Below, in pieces: positions 1-8,375 of a stretch of 33,365 nucleotides of DNA; positions within the stretch are counted from its first letter, which is position 1, and each line of letters begins with the position of its first letter. This stretch comes from an uncultured Granulosicoccus sp. GTDB taxonomy: Bacteria; Pseudomonadota; Gammaproteobacteria; Granulosicoccales; Granulosicoccaceae. Under the pieces are notes generated by a model that worked only from the letters and a program-made list of their open reading frames with translations, searched no databases and was not told the DNA's origin. The stretch lies in assembly GCA_937991945.1 (NCBI GenBank), contig CALKLO010000115.1, positions 1-33,365 of the forward strand, read 5' to 3'. The translations under genes and the position numbers were made by a program.

Positions 1-1
1 A

Positions 2-172
2 ATCAAGGCAGACGTACCATTGTCAGAGATGTTTGGTTACATCGGTGACCTTCGTACAATGACTTCAGGTCGTGGTCAATTCTCAATGGAATTCAGTCAC
101 TACAGTCAGTGTCCGAAGAACGTTGCTGATGTTGTCATCAAGGAAGCTCAAGAGCGTAAGGCTGCGAAGTAA
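2..172 (+). CDS. fusA: Elongation factor G, C-terminal end (partial)
   Basis: The window opens inside a gene whose last 56 codons read as the C-terminal domain of EF-G, the GTPase that drives ribosomal translocation. The residues [20 protein letters not shown] and the following MEFSHY match the conserved domain V region (compare VPLSEMFGY and LRSLTKGRA in E. coli). The 5' part lies outside the window. No tuf gene follows. A strong terminator and an oppositely oriented regulator come next, so this is not the usual str-operon order (fusA-tuf). It may be a second EF-G (FusA2-type), but that is inference from context. Confidence 0.9.
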   Translation: MKADVPLSEMFGYIGDLRTMTSGRGQFSMEFSHYSQCPKNVADVVIKEAQERKAAK

Positions 173-192
173 TTCGTAATACCTTAGGTTAG

Positions 193-222
193 AAAAAAGG
201 CGCTCATTGAGCGCCTTTTTTT
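193..222. terminator. Bidirectional intrinsic terminator after EF-G
   Basis: GGCGCTC (199-205) and GAGCGCC (209-215) form a perfect 7-bp GC-rich stem with loop ATT. The stem is preceded by six A (193-198) and followed by seven T (216-222). The A-run and T-run make it work on both strands, so it can end the EF-G transcript and also the regulator transcript arriving from the right. Confidence 0.92.
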
Positions 223-288
223 ATGCCTATAAAAAGGCACTTGTTGTGATGATATGCACGCAGCGCTGCGCGCTAAAGAGAGCGAGCT

Positions 289-1344
289 TTAGATCTCTAT
301 GAGGTCTGCTTTGAGTGCTTTAGCGACAGCATGCATTCGATTTGCAGCATCTAGCTTTTTGGTTGCGTTGCGTAAATGATAAATAATAGTGCTTTCGCTG
401 ATGCCCAGTATTTGGCTCATCTCCCAAGACGTTTTACCTTTGGCAGCCCATTGAAGGCAGTCGCGTTCGCGAATACTCACCAAGCTGTCCGCGCCGGCAC
501 CGGGTACCATAGTTTTGGTGATGTCTCGAACGCTAGCGCCAGGTTTTATCGTTGCAACCAAGCGTGATGCTTCTGATTCTTTAGAAGGAGCAACCTGCAC
601 ACCGTTAATTTGATTGATGAGTCTAGTTGCTGCAAAACTGCCTAGCTCTTTTAGCGGTAAATTAACGGATGACAAAGTAGGAGTACTTCGTTCCGTTAAC
701 TCGACATTGCCGCAGCCTAAAATAGAGATGTCGTTTGGAACTCTAAGGCCATGCTTCTTACATACCGACAATGCACCTAGTGCCATGATGTCGTGATGAA
801 AAAATACAGCGGTAGGCTGAATTTTCATGGTCAGTAAAATGTTCATAGCATTCACGCCGCCTTCGAATGAGAAGGGGGCTTCAACCGTTTCAAGTGCGAC
901 GTTACGCCATAGCGGCTTTTCAGTTTGCTTTAAAAATCCTTCAATTCGATGTTGCGTGCTGAACCGATGTTCAGGGCCGGTCACCATAGCTATTTGTCGA
1001 TGACCTTGGCTGATCAGATGCTCAGCTGCTATGGAGCCGACGTGTACGTTGTGTAAGTTGGCAAGCACCACGTGTTTGCGTGTGCTCATTAACCGGGCTA
1101 GGGTTTCGTTGTCGAGAAATTCTGAGGTCATCAGTAGACCGTCACAGTCGCTTCGGCTCAAGGTCTCCCAAGCCTGTCGCTCTTCATATTGGCTGGTGCC
1201 GGAGGAGACTACCAAGGTTGAGAAACCGTGTGACTCAGCCGTACTTACCGCAGCACTTACCATTTGGCTCAAACTCGCATCGCCGAGGAGTTCGGCCATG
1301 ATGCCAATGCGTCTTCGTTGGAATGATGTTGCGAGACTGTCCAT
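289..1344 (-). CDS. Hybrid regulator: LacI-type periplasmic-binding sensor domain plus C-terminal LuxR-type HTH
   Basis: This is a 351-residue transcription regulator with an unusual domain order. Residues about 12-270 look like the effector-binding domain of LacI/GalR regulators (Peripla_BP_3). Visible signatures are RRIGIMAE, CDGLLMTSE, AAEHLISQGHRQIAMVTGP, the RIEGF segment, PTAVFFHHDIMALGAL, VPNDISILGCGN and the closing STPTLSSVNLPLKELG. The usual N-terminal LacI helix-turn-helix is absent. Residues about 287-351 instead form a GerE/LuxR helix-turn-helix (IRERDCLQWAAKGKTSWEMS, then SESTIIYHLRNATKKLD) that closely resembles LasR/SdiA-type C-termini. ATG start at 1344, with a weak GGAAG about 14 bases upstream. 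The LacI-type domain suggests a sugar, nucleoside or similar small-molecule effector; the target is unknown. It is divergent from cobST, so control of cobST or of itself is possible. Confidence 0.8.
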   Translation of the reverse strand: MDSLATSFQRRRIGIMAELLGDASLSQMVSAAVSTAESHGFSTLVVSSGTSQYEERQAWETLSRSDCDGLLMTSEFLDNETLARLMSTRKHVVLANLHNVHVGSIAAEHLISQGHRQIAMVTGPEHRFSTQHRIEGFLKQTEKPLWRNVALETVEAPFSFEGGVNAMNILLTMKIQPTAVFFHHDIMALGALSVCKKHGLRVPNDISILGCGNVELTERSTPTLSSVNLPLKELGSFAATRLINQINGVQVAPSKESEASRLVATIKPGASVRDITKTMVPGAGADSLVSIRERDCLQWAAKGKTSWEMSQILGISESTIIYHLRNATKKLDAANRMHAVAKALKADLIEI

Positions 1345-1372
1345 TTTAGTGGATGGCTTCCGGCGTTGAATT

Positions 1373-1395
1373 AATGTTCACGTGGAATCAACATT
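1373..1395. promoter_or_regulatory. Possible operator (interrupted inverted repeat) in the regulator-cobS intergenic region
   Basis: AATGTT (1373-1378) and AACATT (1390-1395) are inverted arms separated by 11 bases containing CACGTG. They lie 29 bases upstream of the hybrid regulator's start, in the 217-229 base gap before cobS. TTGACA (1413-1418) and TAAAAT (1433-1438) are also present, but 14 bases apart, too close for a standard promoter. The dyad could be where the LuxR-type HTH binds; this is a guess from position. Confidence 0.2.
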
Positions 1396-1573
1396 GACCA
1401 ATATCTGGACTATTGACACCTTGCGTAGTGAATAAAATTTGACGGACTTTTAAAGCATTCGTGACATCTAGCAATAATTTTTTCATTTTTTATGCTGCGA
1501 CACACGCTCAGTGTGCAAATGCAGGCGGCTTGACGTGTAGGATAACGTCTTTGTATGCCATTTGACTGTATTC

Positions 1574-2557
1574 ATGCTCGATTCGACACAAAACGACACG
1601 TTAGCCACAGCTCCAATGCCCGATACAACGGTTTCGGTACGAGAGGCTTTTGGTTTAGACATAGATTTAGAGGTTCCTGCGTACTCGACTCGTACAGAGC
1701 GTGTGCCTGATATTGATCCTACGTATTTATTCGATTTTCGCACTACCATGGCCATTCTGGCAGGTTTTAGTAACGATTGGCGTGTGCTCATTTCCGGCTT
1801 TCACGGTACGGGTAAATCAACACATATAGAGCAGGTCGCTGCACGCCTTAATTGGCCTTGCTTGCGCATTAACCTTGACAGTCATGTCAGCAGAATCGAC
1901 CTAATTGGTAAAGATGCCATCGTATTAAAAGATGGAAAACAGGTTACAGAGTTTCAAGAAGGTATCTTGCCTTGGGCTTACCAGCGAAATGTTGCTTTGG
2001 TTTTCGATGAGTACGATGCAGGTCGCCCTGACGTTATGTTTGTTATTCAGCGTGTGTTAGAAAGCGCCGGACAACTGACGCTACTAGATCAAAGCCGCGT
2101 GATAAAGCCGCATCCAGCCTTTCGATTTTTTGCTACTGCCAATACCGTAGGTTTGGGTGATACAACCGGTTTGTACCACGGCACGCAACAAATCAATCAG
2201 GCACAAATGGATCGTTGGTCCATCACAACCATACTTAACTATTTACCCGCTGAGCAAGAGTGCCGGGTGGTATTGGCCAAAGCACCGCATTTGCAAAACC
2301 CAGAAGGTGAAAAGTTGGTTGGGCAAATGGTATCGCTGGCAGGGCTTACCCGAAATGCATTTCGCAATGGCGATCTAGCAACCGTGATGAGTCCTAGAAC
2401 GGTTATTAGTTGGACGCAAAATCTAACCTTCTTTAAAGACGTCGGTGTGTCTTTTGAGTTGACGTTCGTCAACAAGTGCGACCCTGCAGAGCGTGCTCTT
2501 ATCGCTGAATTGTTTCAGCGTGTTTTCGGTGAGGAGCTGAAGGACATTGACAGCTGA
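1574..2557 (+). CDS. cobS: Cobaltochelatase subunit CobS (AAA+ ATPase)
   Basis: CobS is the AAA+ ATPase of the CobNST chelatase, which inserts cobalt into hydrogenobyrinate a,c-diamide in aerobic cobalamin synthesis. Counting from an in-frame upstream TTG at 1562, Walker A (GFHGTGKST) is at about residues 79-87 and Walker B ([11 protein letters not shown]) at about 144-154. Highly conserved CobS blocks follow: [51 protein letters not shown] and NQAQMDRWS. Length (327-331 residues) is normal for CobS. The start is uncertain: ATG 1574 is preferred over TTG 1562, and neither has a clear Shine-Dalgarno sequence. The gene overlaps cobT by 11 bp, so the two subunits are translationally coupled. No cobN lies in the window. 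Confidence 0.93.
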   Translation: MLDSTQNDTLATAPMPDTTVSVREAFGLDIDLEVPAYSTRTERVPDIDPTYLFDFRTTMAILAGFSNDWRVLISGFHGTGKSTHIEQVAARLNWPCLRINLDSHVSRIDLIGKDAIVLKDGKQVTEFQEGILPWAYQRNVALVFDEYDAGRPDVMFVIQRVLESAGQLTLLDQSRVIKPHPAFRFFATANTVGLGDTTGLYHGTQQINQAQMDRWSITTILNYLPAEQECRVVLAKAPHLQNPEGEKLVGQMVSLAGLTRNAFRNGDLATVMSPRTVISWTQNLTFFKDVGVSFELTFVNKCDPAERALIAELFQRVFGEELKDIDS

Positions 2558-4487
2558 TAAGCACCAACGCTTTAGTGACGTAAAGCCTTTAGATAGTCTG
2601 CTCGGCCCCGACGGTACGTTACGTCCGCCAGAAGGTAGCGAAGGCTTTGGAGTTCGTGCAGGTTTCCGGCAATCAACAGGTGCCTGTGCCCGCGCGATCG
2701 CTAAAGACACCTCCATCGACATCACTTTTGATGAAAAGGCAGAAGAAGTCACTGGCATGGTGTTGCCGGCAATAGCCGATGATGCAACAGCAGTTGAACG
2801 ACTGCAGACTCGTGGTAGAAGTGATGCGATTGCACTGCATAAGCAGCATCACAATGCCTCAACGCATGCTCGTTACCAACCAGCAACTGATACATCGCAA
2901 CGATTGCACGCCATGGCTGAACAAGCTCGCGTTGAGTTGTTGGGCAGTAATGAATTTGAAGGCATTGGTAGAAACCTAGATGCAGCCTTAGAGGGTCGCT
3001 ACAAGTTGTTGCTCGATACAATCCGAAAACCAGTAATTGATTTGAGCGAAACCCCGGAACCGCGTCTGGGAATTGATCATGCATTAACGTTGTTTTTACG
3101 AGAACAACTGGGCAATCGTCCGTTACCGGTTAGCGCTGAAAATGCGTTATCAGATTGGCGAGCGTGGTTGGACGGTGATGTAACAACGAAGTTTCAGGAA
3201 GCTAATTTTAAGCTAGATGATCAGGCAAGCTTTGCTCGTTCGTTAGGTCAGTTGTTACGCTCTTTGGATATTGACGACGGTGAGAAGGCTGAAAACCCTG
3301 AAGACTTCGGCGATGAGAACGACAACCCAGAGGAATCTCAAAGCCCTGAAGATGATTCAGATGCCGGTGAATCAGACAGTACTTCACTACAAGATGAGGG
3401 TGAGTCTGAAACAGTTGATGATGAGGGTAGTGCAGAGGAGGCCAGTGATACGGTTGAGCCTGATGATGATATGCCCGAGCGTTCTTCTGAGAACCCTGGC
3501 AGTGAGTGGCGAGCTACCGCCAGCGACGCGAGTCGTCGTGCCGTTAACGACTATCACATCTATACCCGAGAGTTCGACGAAGTCATTCGTCCATTAGATC
3601 TCTGTGATTCAGAAGAGCTGACTCGCCTGCGCCAAACATTGGATTCTCATGTGGGTGATTTGCAGCGCTCCATTGGCAAATTTGCCAATCGATTGCAGCG
3701 CGTTCTCATGGCTCAGCAAACTCGATCGTGGGAATTCGATTTGGAAGAAGGGCAGTTAGACACGGCACGTTTAACGCGTGTTCTAACCGAACCCATGATG
3801 CCGCTAACGTTTAAGCAGGAATCAGAAACCCCGTTTCGCGATACGGTTGTAACGCTATTGCTTGATAACTCAGGCTCTATGCACGGTCGTTCTATTCGAG
3901 TCGCAGCGGTGTGCGCAGATATATTGTCAGCAACACTAGAACGCTGTGGTGTACGTGTAGAAATATTAGGTTTTACGACGGGTGCTTGGAAGGGCGGTAA
4001 GGCGCGTGAGCGATGGGTGGCAGCAGGTTATCCACCTAACCCTGGTCGGCTTAACGATTTGCGTCATATCATCTACAAGTCTGCGGACACGCCGTGGCGT
4101 CAATCAAGACGTAATCTAGGTTTGATGATGCGTAAAGGTCTGTTGAAAGAAAACATCGATGGTGAGGCTTTGCAGTGGGCGCATTCGCGTTTATTGCAAC
4201 GTACCGAACAACGCAGAATTCTTATGATGATTTCTGATGGTGCACCCATAGATGATTCAACCTTGTCTACCAACCCAGGGCGTTTTTTAGAAAAACACTT
4301 ACGTCACGTCATTGCACAAATTGAACGTCAAGACGAGGTTGAATTGGTTGCTGTGGGTATTGGCCATGATGTGCGGCAGTACTACGCTAAGGCGACCACC
4401 ATCCATGATGTGTCGCAGTTAGCCGATGTTATGTCTAGTCAGTTGGTGGAGTTGTTTTCAGCCAGCCGTTCTGGGCGGCCTCGTTAA
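2547..4487 (+). CDS. cobT: Cobaltochelatase subunit CobT (VWA domain)
   Basis: CobT is the VWA-domain partner of CobS; together they form the chaperone-like ATPase module of aerobic cobaltochelatase. The N-terminal part (about 40-240) carries the CobT helical domain. A strongly acidic low-complexity stretch spans about 242-314. The VWA domain covers about 430-640, with MIDAS motif DNSGSMHG at 440-447. The C-terminal blocks [19 protein letters not shown] and [13 protein letters not shown] are typical of CobT. The start is TTG 2547, supported by GAGGAG at 2531-2536 and by the 11-bp overlap with cobS. The 3' end overlaps by 53 bp the convergent HD-domain gene. With cobN absent nearby, the pair may serve an unlinked CobN or another metalloprotein. 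Confidence 0.92.
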   Translation: MTADKHQRFSDVKPLDSLLGPDGTLRPPEGSEGFGVRAGFRQSTGACARAIAKDTSIDITFDEKAEEVTGMVLPAIADDATAVERLQTRGRSDAIALHKQHHNASTHARYQPATDTSQRLHAMAEQARVELLGSNEFEGIGRNLDAALEGRYKLLLDTIRKPVIDLSETPEPRLGIDHALTLFLREQLGNRPLPVSAENALSDWRAWLDGDVTTKFQEANFKLDDQASFARSLGQLLRSLDIDDGEKAENPEDFGDENDNPEESQSPEDDSDAGESDSTSLQDEGESETVDDEGSAEEASDTVEPDDDMPERSSENPGSEWRATASDASRRAVNDYHIYTREFDEVIRPLDLCDSEELTRLRQTLDSHVGDLQRSIGKFANRLQRVLMAQQTRSWEFDLEEGQLDTARLTRVLTEPMMPLTFKQESETPFRDTVVTLLLDNSGSMHGRSIRVAAVCADILSATLERCGVRVEILGFTTGAWKGGKARERWVAAGYPPNPGRLNDLRHIIYKSADTPWRQSRRNLGLMMRKGLLKENIDGEALQWAHSRLLQRTEQRRILMMISDGAPIDDSTLSTNPGRFLEKHLRHVIAQIERQDEVELVAVGIGHDVRQYYAKATTIHDVSQLADVMSSQLVELFSASRSGRPR

Positions 4488-5115
4488 AAATCGCATTAGC
4501 CATTTGCCACAGGGCATCTGAGCCGACAGATATTTGAGAGCAGCGCGTTTGTACCTGCTCTAAGGTGACATTGAAGTCTGGCCATGTGCCGCCTTTATTA
4601 AGCGCATTTAGTAACACGGGTTGCACTCTGTCAACCGCTTTGGCAAATCGTGCGTCAGCGCTGTTAGCGGCCTCAAATTCATCCCAATATTGTCTTAATA
4701 GCGTTGCTTGGTCGCTGGGTAGCATGCCGAATAGGCGCGTTGCTGCCGCCTGTTCCTTCTCATGGATATCGGGGTCTTGCACGGCGTGCAATGGCATATC
4801 CCCGGCATCTATTTCTACGATGTCATGAACCATGAGCATGAAAATTACCCGTTCAACATCAACAGGTTCATTGGCGTGTTCCGCCAGAATGCGGGCAAAC
4901 ATGGTGATATGCCATGAATGCTCAGCGCTATTCTCGAACCGTTCGCCTGTGACTAATCGACTCGCTCTTTCAATCGACTTTAGGGCGTCAATGGCGATCA
5001 GAAATTCAATTTGTTGCCCTAAGCGTGAGGGTAGTTGCCCAAGCCAGCGCGGAGCCTCTTCATTATTTTTACTGGGGCGCTTGCTGGCTGCGTCGTCGCT
5101 GTCTGATGATTTCAT
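4435..5115 (-). CDS. HD-domain hydrolase, YfbR/HDDC2-like 5'-nucleotidase
   Basis: This is a predicted cytosolic metal-dependent phosphohydrolase of the HD superfamily. In residues numbered from an upstream GTG at 5124, the metal ligands are visible: H69 in SAEHSW, H100-D101 in [12 protein letters not shown], and D165 in AVDRVQP. This is the pattern of E. coli YfbR (5'-deoxynucleotidase) and human HDDC2. About 225 residues is typical. ATG 5115 is preferred over GTG 5124; neither has a clear ribosome-binding site. The gene is divergent from preT, and a RutR-like box lies only 15-31 bases upstream of this start. It may therefore share pyrimidine control and supply nucleosides from nucleoside monophosphates. 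That role is inference. Its 3' end overlaps cobT by 53 bp. Confidence 0.78.
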   Translation of the reverse strand: MKSSDSDDAASKRPSKNNEEAPRWLGQLPSRLGQQIEFLIAIDALKSIERASRLVTGERFENSAEHSWHITMFARILAEHANEPVDVERVIFMLMVHDIVEIDAGDMPLHAVQDPDIHEKEQAAATRLFGMLPSDQATLLRQYWDEFEAANSADARFAKAVDRVQPVLLNALNKGGTWPDFNVTLEQVQTRCSQISVGSDALWQMANAIFNEAAQNGWLKTTPPTD

Positions 5116-5130
5116 GGTTTTCACTAAAAT

Positions 5131-5146
5131 TTGACCATTTGGAAAA
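5131..5146. promoter_or_regulatory. Probable RutR operator upstream of preT
   Basis: TTGACCATTTGGAAAA matches the RutR consensus TTGACCAnnTGGTCAA at 12 of 14 defined positions, with one perfect half-site. It sits between the divergent HD-nucleotidase gene and preT, 51 bases before the preT ATG. rutR itself and a perfect copy of the palindrome are present about 3.9 kb away in the same locus, which supports the call. Confidence 0.7.
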
Positions 5147-5159
5147 AAATTGGTTTAAT
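5131..5159 (+). promoter_or_regulatory. Sigma70 promoter of preTA, overlapped by the RutR box
   Basis: TTGACC (5131-5136) and TTTAAT (5154-5159) are separated by exactly 17 bases. Each matches its hexamer consensus at 5 of 6 positions. The -35 hexamer is the first half of the RutR-like box, so bound RutR would block polymerase. Transcription would start near 5166, and AAGGAG (5180-5185) is the ribosome-binding site for preT. Confidence 0.6.
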
Positions 5160-5196
5160 CCGAGCATACCAACGGTAGCTTAAGGAGTCTTCGCGC

Positions 5197-6498
5197 ATGG
5201 CGAATCGGAATTTTGAACAGCTCCAACAGGATCTGCATCCACCCTTATCTCGGCATGAAGCGAGTGTAGAGTCTGATCGATGCTATTTCTGTTACGACGC
5301 GCCTTGCGTAACATCTTGCCCCACCGGCATCGACATTCCACTCTTTATTCGCCAAATTAGTACCGATAACCCTAAGGGTTCTGCGCGGACGATTTTTAAC
5401 GAAAATATTTTAGGTGGTATGTGCGCCAGGGTTTGCCCGACAGAGACTTTGTGTGAACAAGCCTGTGTGCGCAATACCGCAGAAGACAATCCCGTGCGCA
5501 TTGGTGAGCTTCAGCGCTACGCCACTGATCATTTAATGGCCACAGGCAAGCAACCGTTTGAACGAGCAGCCTCGACAGGATCGAAAGTCGCCGTTGTGGG
5601 GGCAGGGCCTGCAGGCTTAGCGTGTGCTCATCGGCTAGCGCTTCACGGTCACACGGTGGACATTTACGATGCTAACGCTAAGTCAGGTGGTCTCAATGAG
5701 TACGGCATCGCAGCCTATAAAACGGTCGATGATTTTGCTCAAGCAGAAGTGGAATACATTTTGTCTGTCGGGGGCATCGTTGTTAAGAACAATCAATGGC
5801 TGGGTGAGCAATTGACGCTAGAGCAGCTCAAGGCTGATTACGATGCTGTTTTTGTTGGCATAGGCTTGGGTGCGGTGAACAGCTTAGCCGTTGATGGCGA
5901 ACAGCTTGATGGAGTCGTTGATGCGGTGGATTTCATTGCAGAGCTGCGCCAGTGCAAAGACTTAAACACCATAGACGTTGCGCGTCGCACTATCGTAATT
6001 GGCGGCGGTATGACTGCCATTGATGCTGCGGTTCAAACCAAAATGTTAGGCAGTGACGAGGTCACTCTGGTTTATCGCCGTGGTGAAGAACGAATGAACG
6101 CCAGTCAGTTTGAGCAAGATTTAGCCAAGGTGAATGGCGTTGTTATTCGCACTTGGTTGCAGCCTCTTCAAGTTGTTGGAGAAAGCGGCGCCGTATCAGG
6201 AGTGGAATTCGCTTGTATGGCAGAGGCTGATGGAAAATACGGTCCCACTGGCGAGACTGTGATCTTGCCGTGTGAGCGTGTTTTGTCAGCTATCGGGCAA
6301 GCGTTTGAAGGTGCGGATGGAGATGCGCTCATGGAGCTTTCCAACGGGCGTATCAATGTTGATGCTCAGCGACGCACCTCGGATGAAAAAATATGGGCTG
6401 GCGGTGATTGCATTGTTGGCGGTGAAGATCTTACGGTTGCGGCAGTGCAGGACGGCAAGCTTGCCGCTGAATCTATTCACGCAATGTTAAAGGGGTAA
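5197..6498 (+). CDS. preT: NAD-dependent dihydropyrimidine dehydrogenase, PreT subunit
   Basis: PreT is the flavoprotein, NAD(H)-binding subunit of bacterial dihydropyrimidine dehydrogenase. The enzyme reduces uracil and thymine to their 5,6-dihydro forms, the first step of the reductive pathway. The N-terminus carries eight cysteines for two Fe-S clusters (C29, C32, C37, C41; C76, C80, C86, C90). An FAD-binding motif VGAGPAG lies at 134-140 and a second nucleotide-binding motif IGGGMTAIDAA at 268-278. WAGGDCIVGG near the C-terminus is the usual second FAD motif. The 433-residue length is normal. ATG 5197 follows a good AAGGAG. Only 4 bp separate it from preA. Pseudomonas literature calls such genes pydX/pydA. 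Confidence 0.92.
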   Translation: MANRNFEQLQQDLHPPLSRHEASVESDRCYFCYDAPCVTSCPTGIDIPLFIRQISTDNPKGSARTIFNENILGGMCARVCPTETLCEQACVRNTAEDNPVRIGELQRYATDHLMATGKQPFERAASTGSKVAVVGAGPAGLACAHRLALHGHTVDIYDANAKSGGLNEYGIAAYKTVDDFAQAEVEYILSVGGIVVKNNQWLGEQLTLEQLKADYDAVFVGIGLGAVNSLAVDGEQLDGVVDAVDFIAELRQCKDLNTIDVARRTIVIGGGMTAIDAAVQTKMLGSDEVTLVYRRGEERMNASQFEQDLAKVNGVVIRTWLQPLQVVGESGAVSGVEFACMAEADGKYGPTGETVILPCERVLSAIGQAFEGADGDALMELSNGRINVDAQRRTSDEKIWAGGDCIVGGEDLTVAAVQDGKLAAESIHAMLKG

Positions 6499-6502
6499 GC
6501 AC

Positions 6503-7801
6503 ATGGCTGATCTACGCAGTGAATTCTTAGGGATCAAATCACCCAACCCATTTTGGTTAGCATCCGCACCTCCAACCGACAAAGAGCTGAATGTTGTCAG
6601 AGCCTTTGAAGCAGGTTGGGGTGGTGTTGTGTGGAAGACGTTGGGAGAGGATCCCAATGTGGTTAACGTCAATGGACCTCGCTACGGCGCTATTTATTCC
6701 AGTGATAGAACTCTAATTGGTTTAAATAATATTGAGCTGATCACTGACCGCCCTTTGCAAACGAACCTCGATGAAATTACTCGCGTAAAGCGTGATTGGC
6801 CAGATAGAGCCATTGTCGTATCGCTGATGGTTCCGTGTGAGGAGAAAAACTGGAAGGACATTCTAAAAAAAGTTGAAGACACTGGTGCTGACGGCGTCGA
6901 GCTCAACTTCGGTTGTCCGCATGGAATGTCTGAGCGTGGTATGGGAGCTGCGGTGGGCCAGGTGCCTGAATATATTCAAATGGTTTCTGAGTGGTGTAAG
7001 CAGCATACAAAGATGCCCGTCATTGTTAAATTGACTCCGAATATTTCAGACATAAGAGCACCTGCCAGAGCCGCCAAAGCCGGTGGTGCTGATGCGGTAT
7101 CGCTGATCAATACCATCAGCTCCATCATAAGCGTCAACTTAGAAACCATGTCTCCAGAGCCATCCATCGATGGTTGGGGGTCTCATGGTGGTTATTGTGG
7201 GCCGGCGGTTAAGCCGATAGCACTGAACATGGTGGCTGAGATAGCACGTGACCCTGAAACGGCCGGACTACCCATATCAGGTATTGGTGGGGTAACAACG
7301 TGGCGTGATGCAGCTGAATTTTTAAGCCTGGGTGCTAGCAATGTACAAGTCTGTACGGCTGCTATGACATACGGTTTTCGAATCATCGACGAGCTGACTC
7401 AAGGCTTATCCGATTGGATGGATGAGAGTGGTTATAAAACGGTCAGTGAGATAGTCGGGAAGGCGACGCCAAACGTTAAGGATTGGCAGAATTTGAACCT
7501 GAACTACATCACCAAGGCCGTTATTGATCAAGACCTGTGTATTCAGTGTGGGCGTTGCCATATCGTTTGCGAAGATACATCGCACCAGGCCATTACTTCT
7601 ATGGTTGATGGGCAGCGAAAATTTGAAGTCATCAACGAAGAGTGCGTGGGTTGCAACTTATGCGTTAGCGTTTGTCCGGTTGAGCATTGCATCTCGATGG
7701 AACAACTGACAGAGGGCGTAGACACACGAACTAATCTGCCTATTTCGTCTAAGTATGCAAGCTGGATGACTCATCCCAACAACCCTTCAGCCCAACGTTG
7801 A
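6503..7801 (+). CDS. preA: NAD-dependent dihydropyrimidine dehydrogenase, PreA subunit
   Basis: PreA is the FMN-containing catalytic subunit that binds the pyrimidine. The dihydroorotate-dehydrogenase-like barrel fills residues about 1-320. The active-site loop FGCPHGMSERGMG has the conserved cysteine C138 followed by P139 and H140, as in mammalian DPD. The C-terminal ferredoxin domain has two 4Fe-4S motifs, C346/C349/C352/C356 and C381/C384/C387/C391. Length (432) is close to other PreA proteins. ATG 6503 follows AAAGGGG. It forms a two-gene operon with preT, and its last 31 bases overlap the convergent glycosylase gene. No intrinsic terminator is visible. Confidence 0.94.
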   Translation: MADLRSEFLGIKSPNPFWLASAPPTDKELNVVRAFEAGWGGVVWKTLGEDPNVVNVNGPRYGAIYSSDRTLIGLNNIELITDRPLQTNLDEITRVKRDWPDRAIVVSLMVPCEEKNWKDILKKVEDTGADGVELNFGCPHGMSERGMGAAVGQVPEYIQMVSEWCKQHTKMPVIVKLTPNISDIRAPARAAKAGGADAVSLINTISSIISVNLETMSPEPSIDGWGSHGGYCGPAVKPIALNMVAEIARDPETAGLPISGIGGVTTWRDAAEFLSLGASNVQVCTAAMTYGFRIIDELTQGLSDWMDESGYKTVSEIVGKATPNVKDWQNLNLNYITKAVIDQDLCIQCGRCHIVCEDTSHQAITSMVDGQRKFEVINEECVGCNLCVSVCPVEHCISMEQLTEGVDTRTNLPISSKYASWMTHPNNPSAQR

Positions 7802-8334
7802 TGCTTCTGTGCAAGTGTCAGACTTGCCATAGCGGGGCTGCTAGAGGGTAAACAGTACACGCGTATGTCGTTAGTCGTCTGAGTTGTTGGTTCGTCTAGC
7901 AAAATGCTAGCGCGAGGCAGCTGCCCTTGGACATGACGTTTGAATAGTTGCTGGGCAGTTTTTCCGTTGCAAATGATGCGCTGTAATTCTGGATGTCTGC
8001 CTACCAGTCCTGCAATATCGTTAGCTTGCTCAGTAGTTTTAACGATATTGCTATCCAAGCTGCCAGGGCGTTCACAGCTGGCAAGGACATCCCAAATGGC
8101 GTATCCGTGAAGACGCAGATGCTGGCAGCGATCATCGTAGCCCATCGTTTTGGGAGTTTCGAAGGAGGGGGCTTGCTTGTCGATGATAGCCAGCATGATT
8201 GGCCAAAACGCATTACGTGCGTGCGCGTAATATTGCTGCGCACCCAGAGAGGCCTGACCCGGCATCGTACCTAATATCAGTGTATGAGCCTGATCACCTT
8301 CGATGGGTGGGAACGAGACAGCTTGATCAATCAT
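7771..8334 (-). CDS. DNA-deoxyinosine (hypoxanthine-DNA) glycosylase, UDG superfamily family 6
   Basis: This 187-residue protein matches the hypoxanthine-DNA glycosylase branch of the uracil-DNA glycosylase superfamily, which removes deaminated adenine from DNA. Visible motifs are LILGTMPGQASL (residues 19-30), YYAHARNAFWP (35-45, with the asparagine expected for catalysis at N41) and the C-terminal LPSSSPAMAS motif. It reads from ATG 8334 with no strong ribosome-binding site. It lies 41 bases downstream of rutR on the same strand, so the two may be co-transcribed. Its 3' end overlaps preA by 31 bp. The family is named with good confidence; the exact lesion is not visible from sequence. Confidence 0.8.
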   Translation of the reverse strand: MIDQAVSFPPIEGDQAHTLILGTMPGQASLGAQQYYAHARNAFWPIMLAIIDKQAPSFETPKTMGYDDRCQHLRLHGYAIWDVLASCERPGSLDSNIVKTTEQANDIAGLVGRHPELQRIICNGKTAQQLFKRHVQGQLPRASILLDEPTTQTTNDIRVYCLPSSSPAMASLTLAQKHQRWAEGLLG

Positions 8335-8375
8335 GAGATGCTTGATGTTGTGAGGCGGGGGTGTTCGTTGCGAAG

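Noticed and set aside
273-292. CTAAAG/CTTTAG dyad at the stop of the hybrid regulator as a terminator
   Set aside because: AT-rich 6-bp stem with no T-run; the bidirectional terminator at 193-222 is a much better candidate.
1031-1369. Open frames on the strand opposite the hybrid regulator and many similar ones across the window
   Set aside because: They are antisense or frame-shifted shadows of well-supported genes, without recognisable protein families or start signals.
1394-1410. TTGACCA followed by TGG, like a RutR site upstream of cobS
   Set aside because: The second half does not match TGGTCAA at the right spacing; only one half-site is present.
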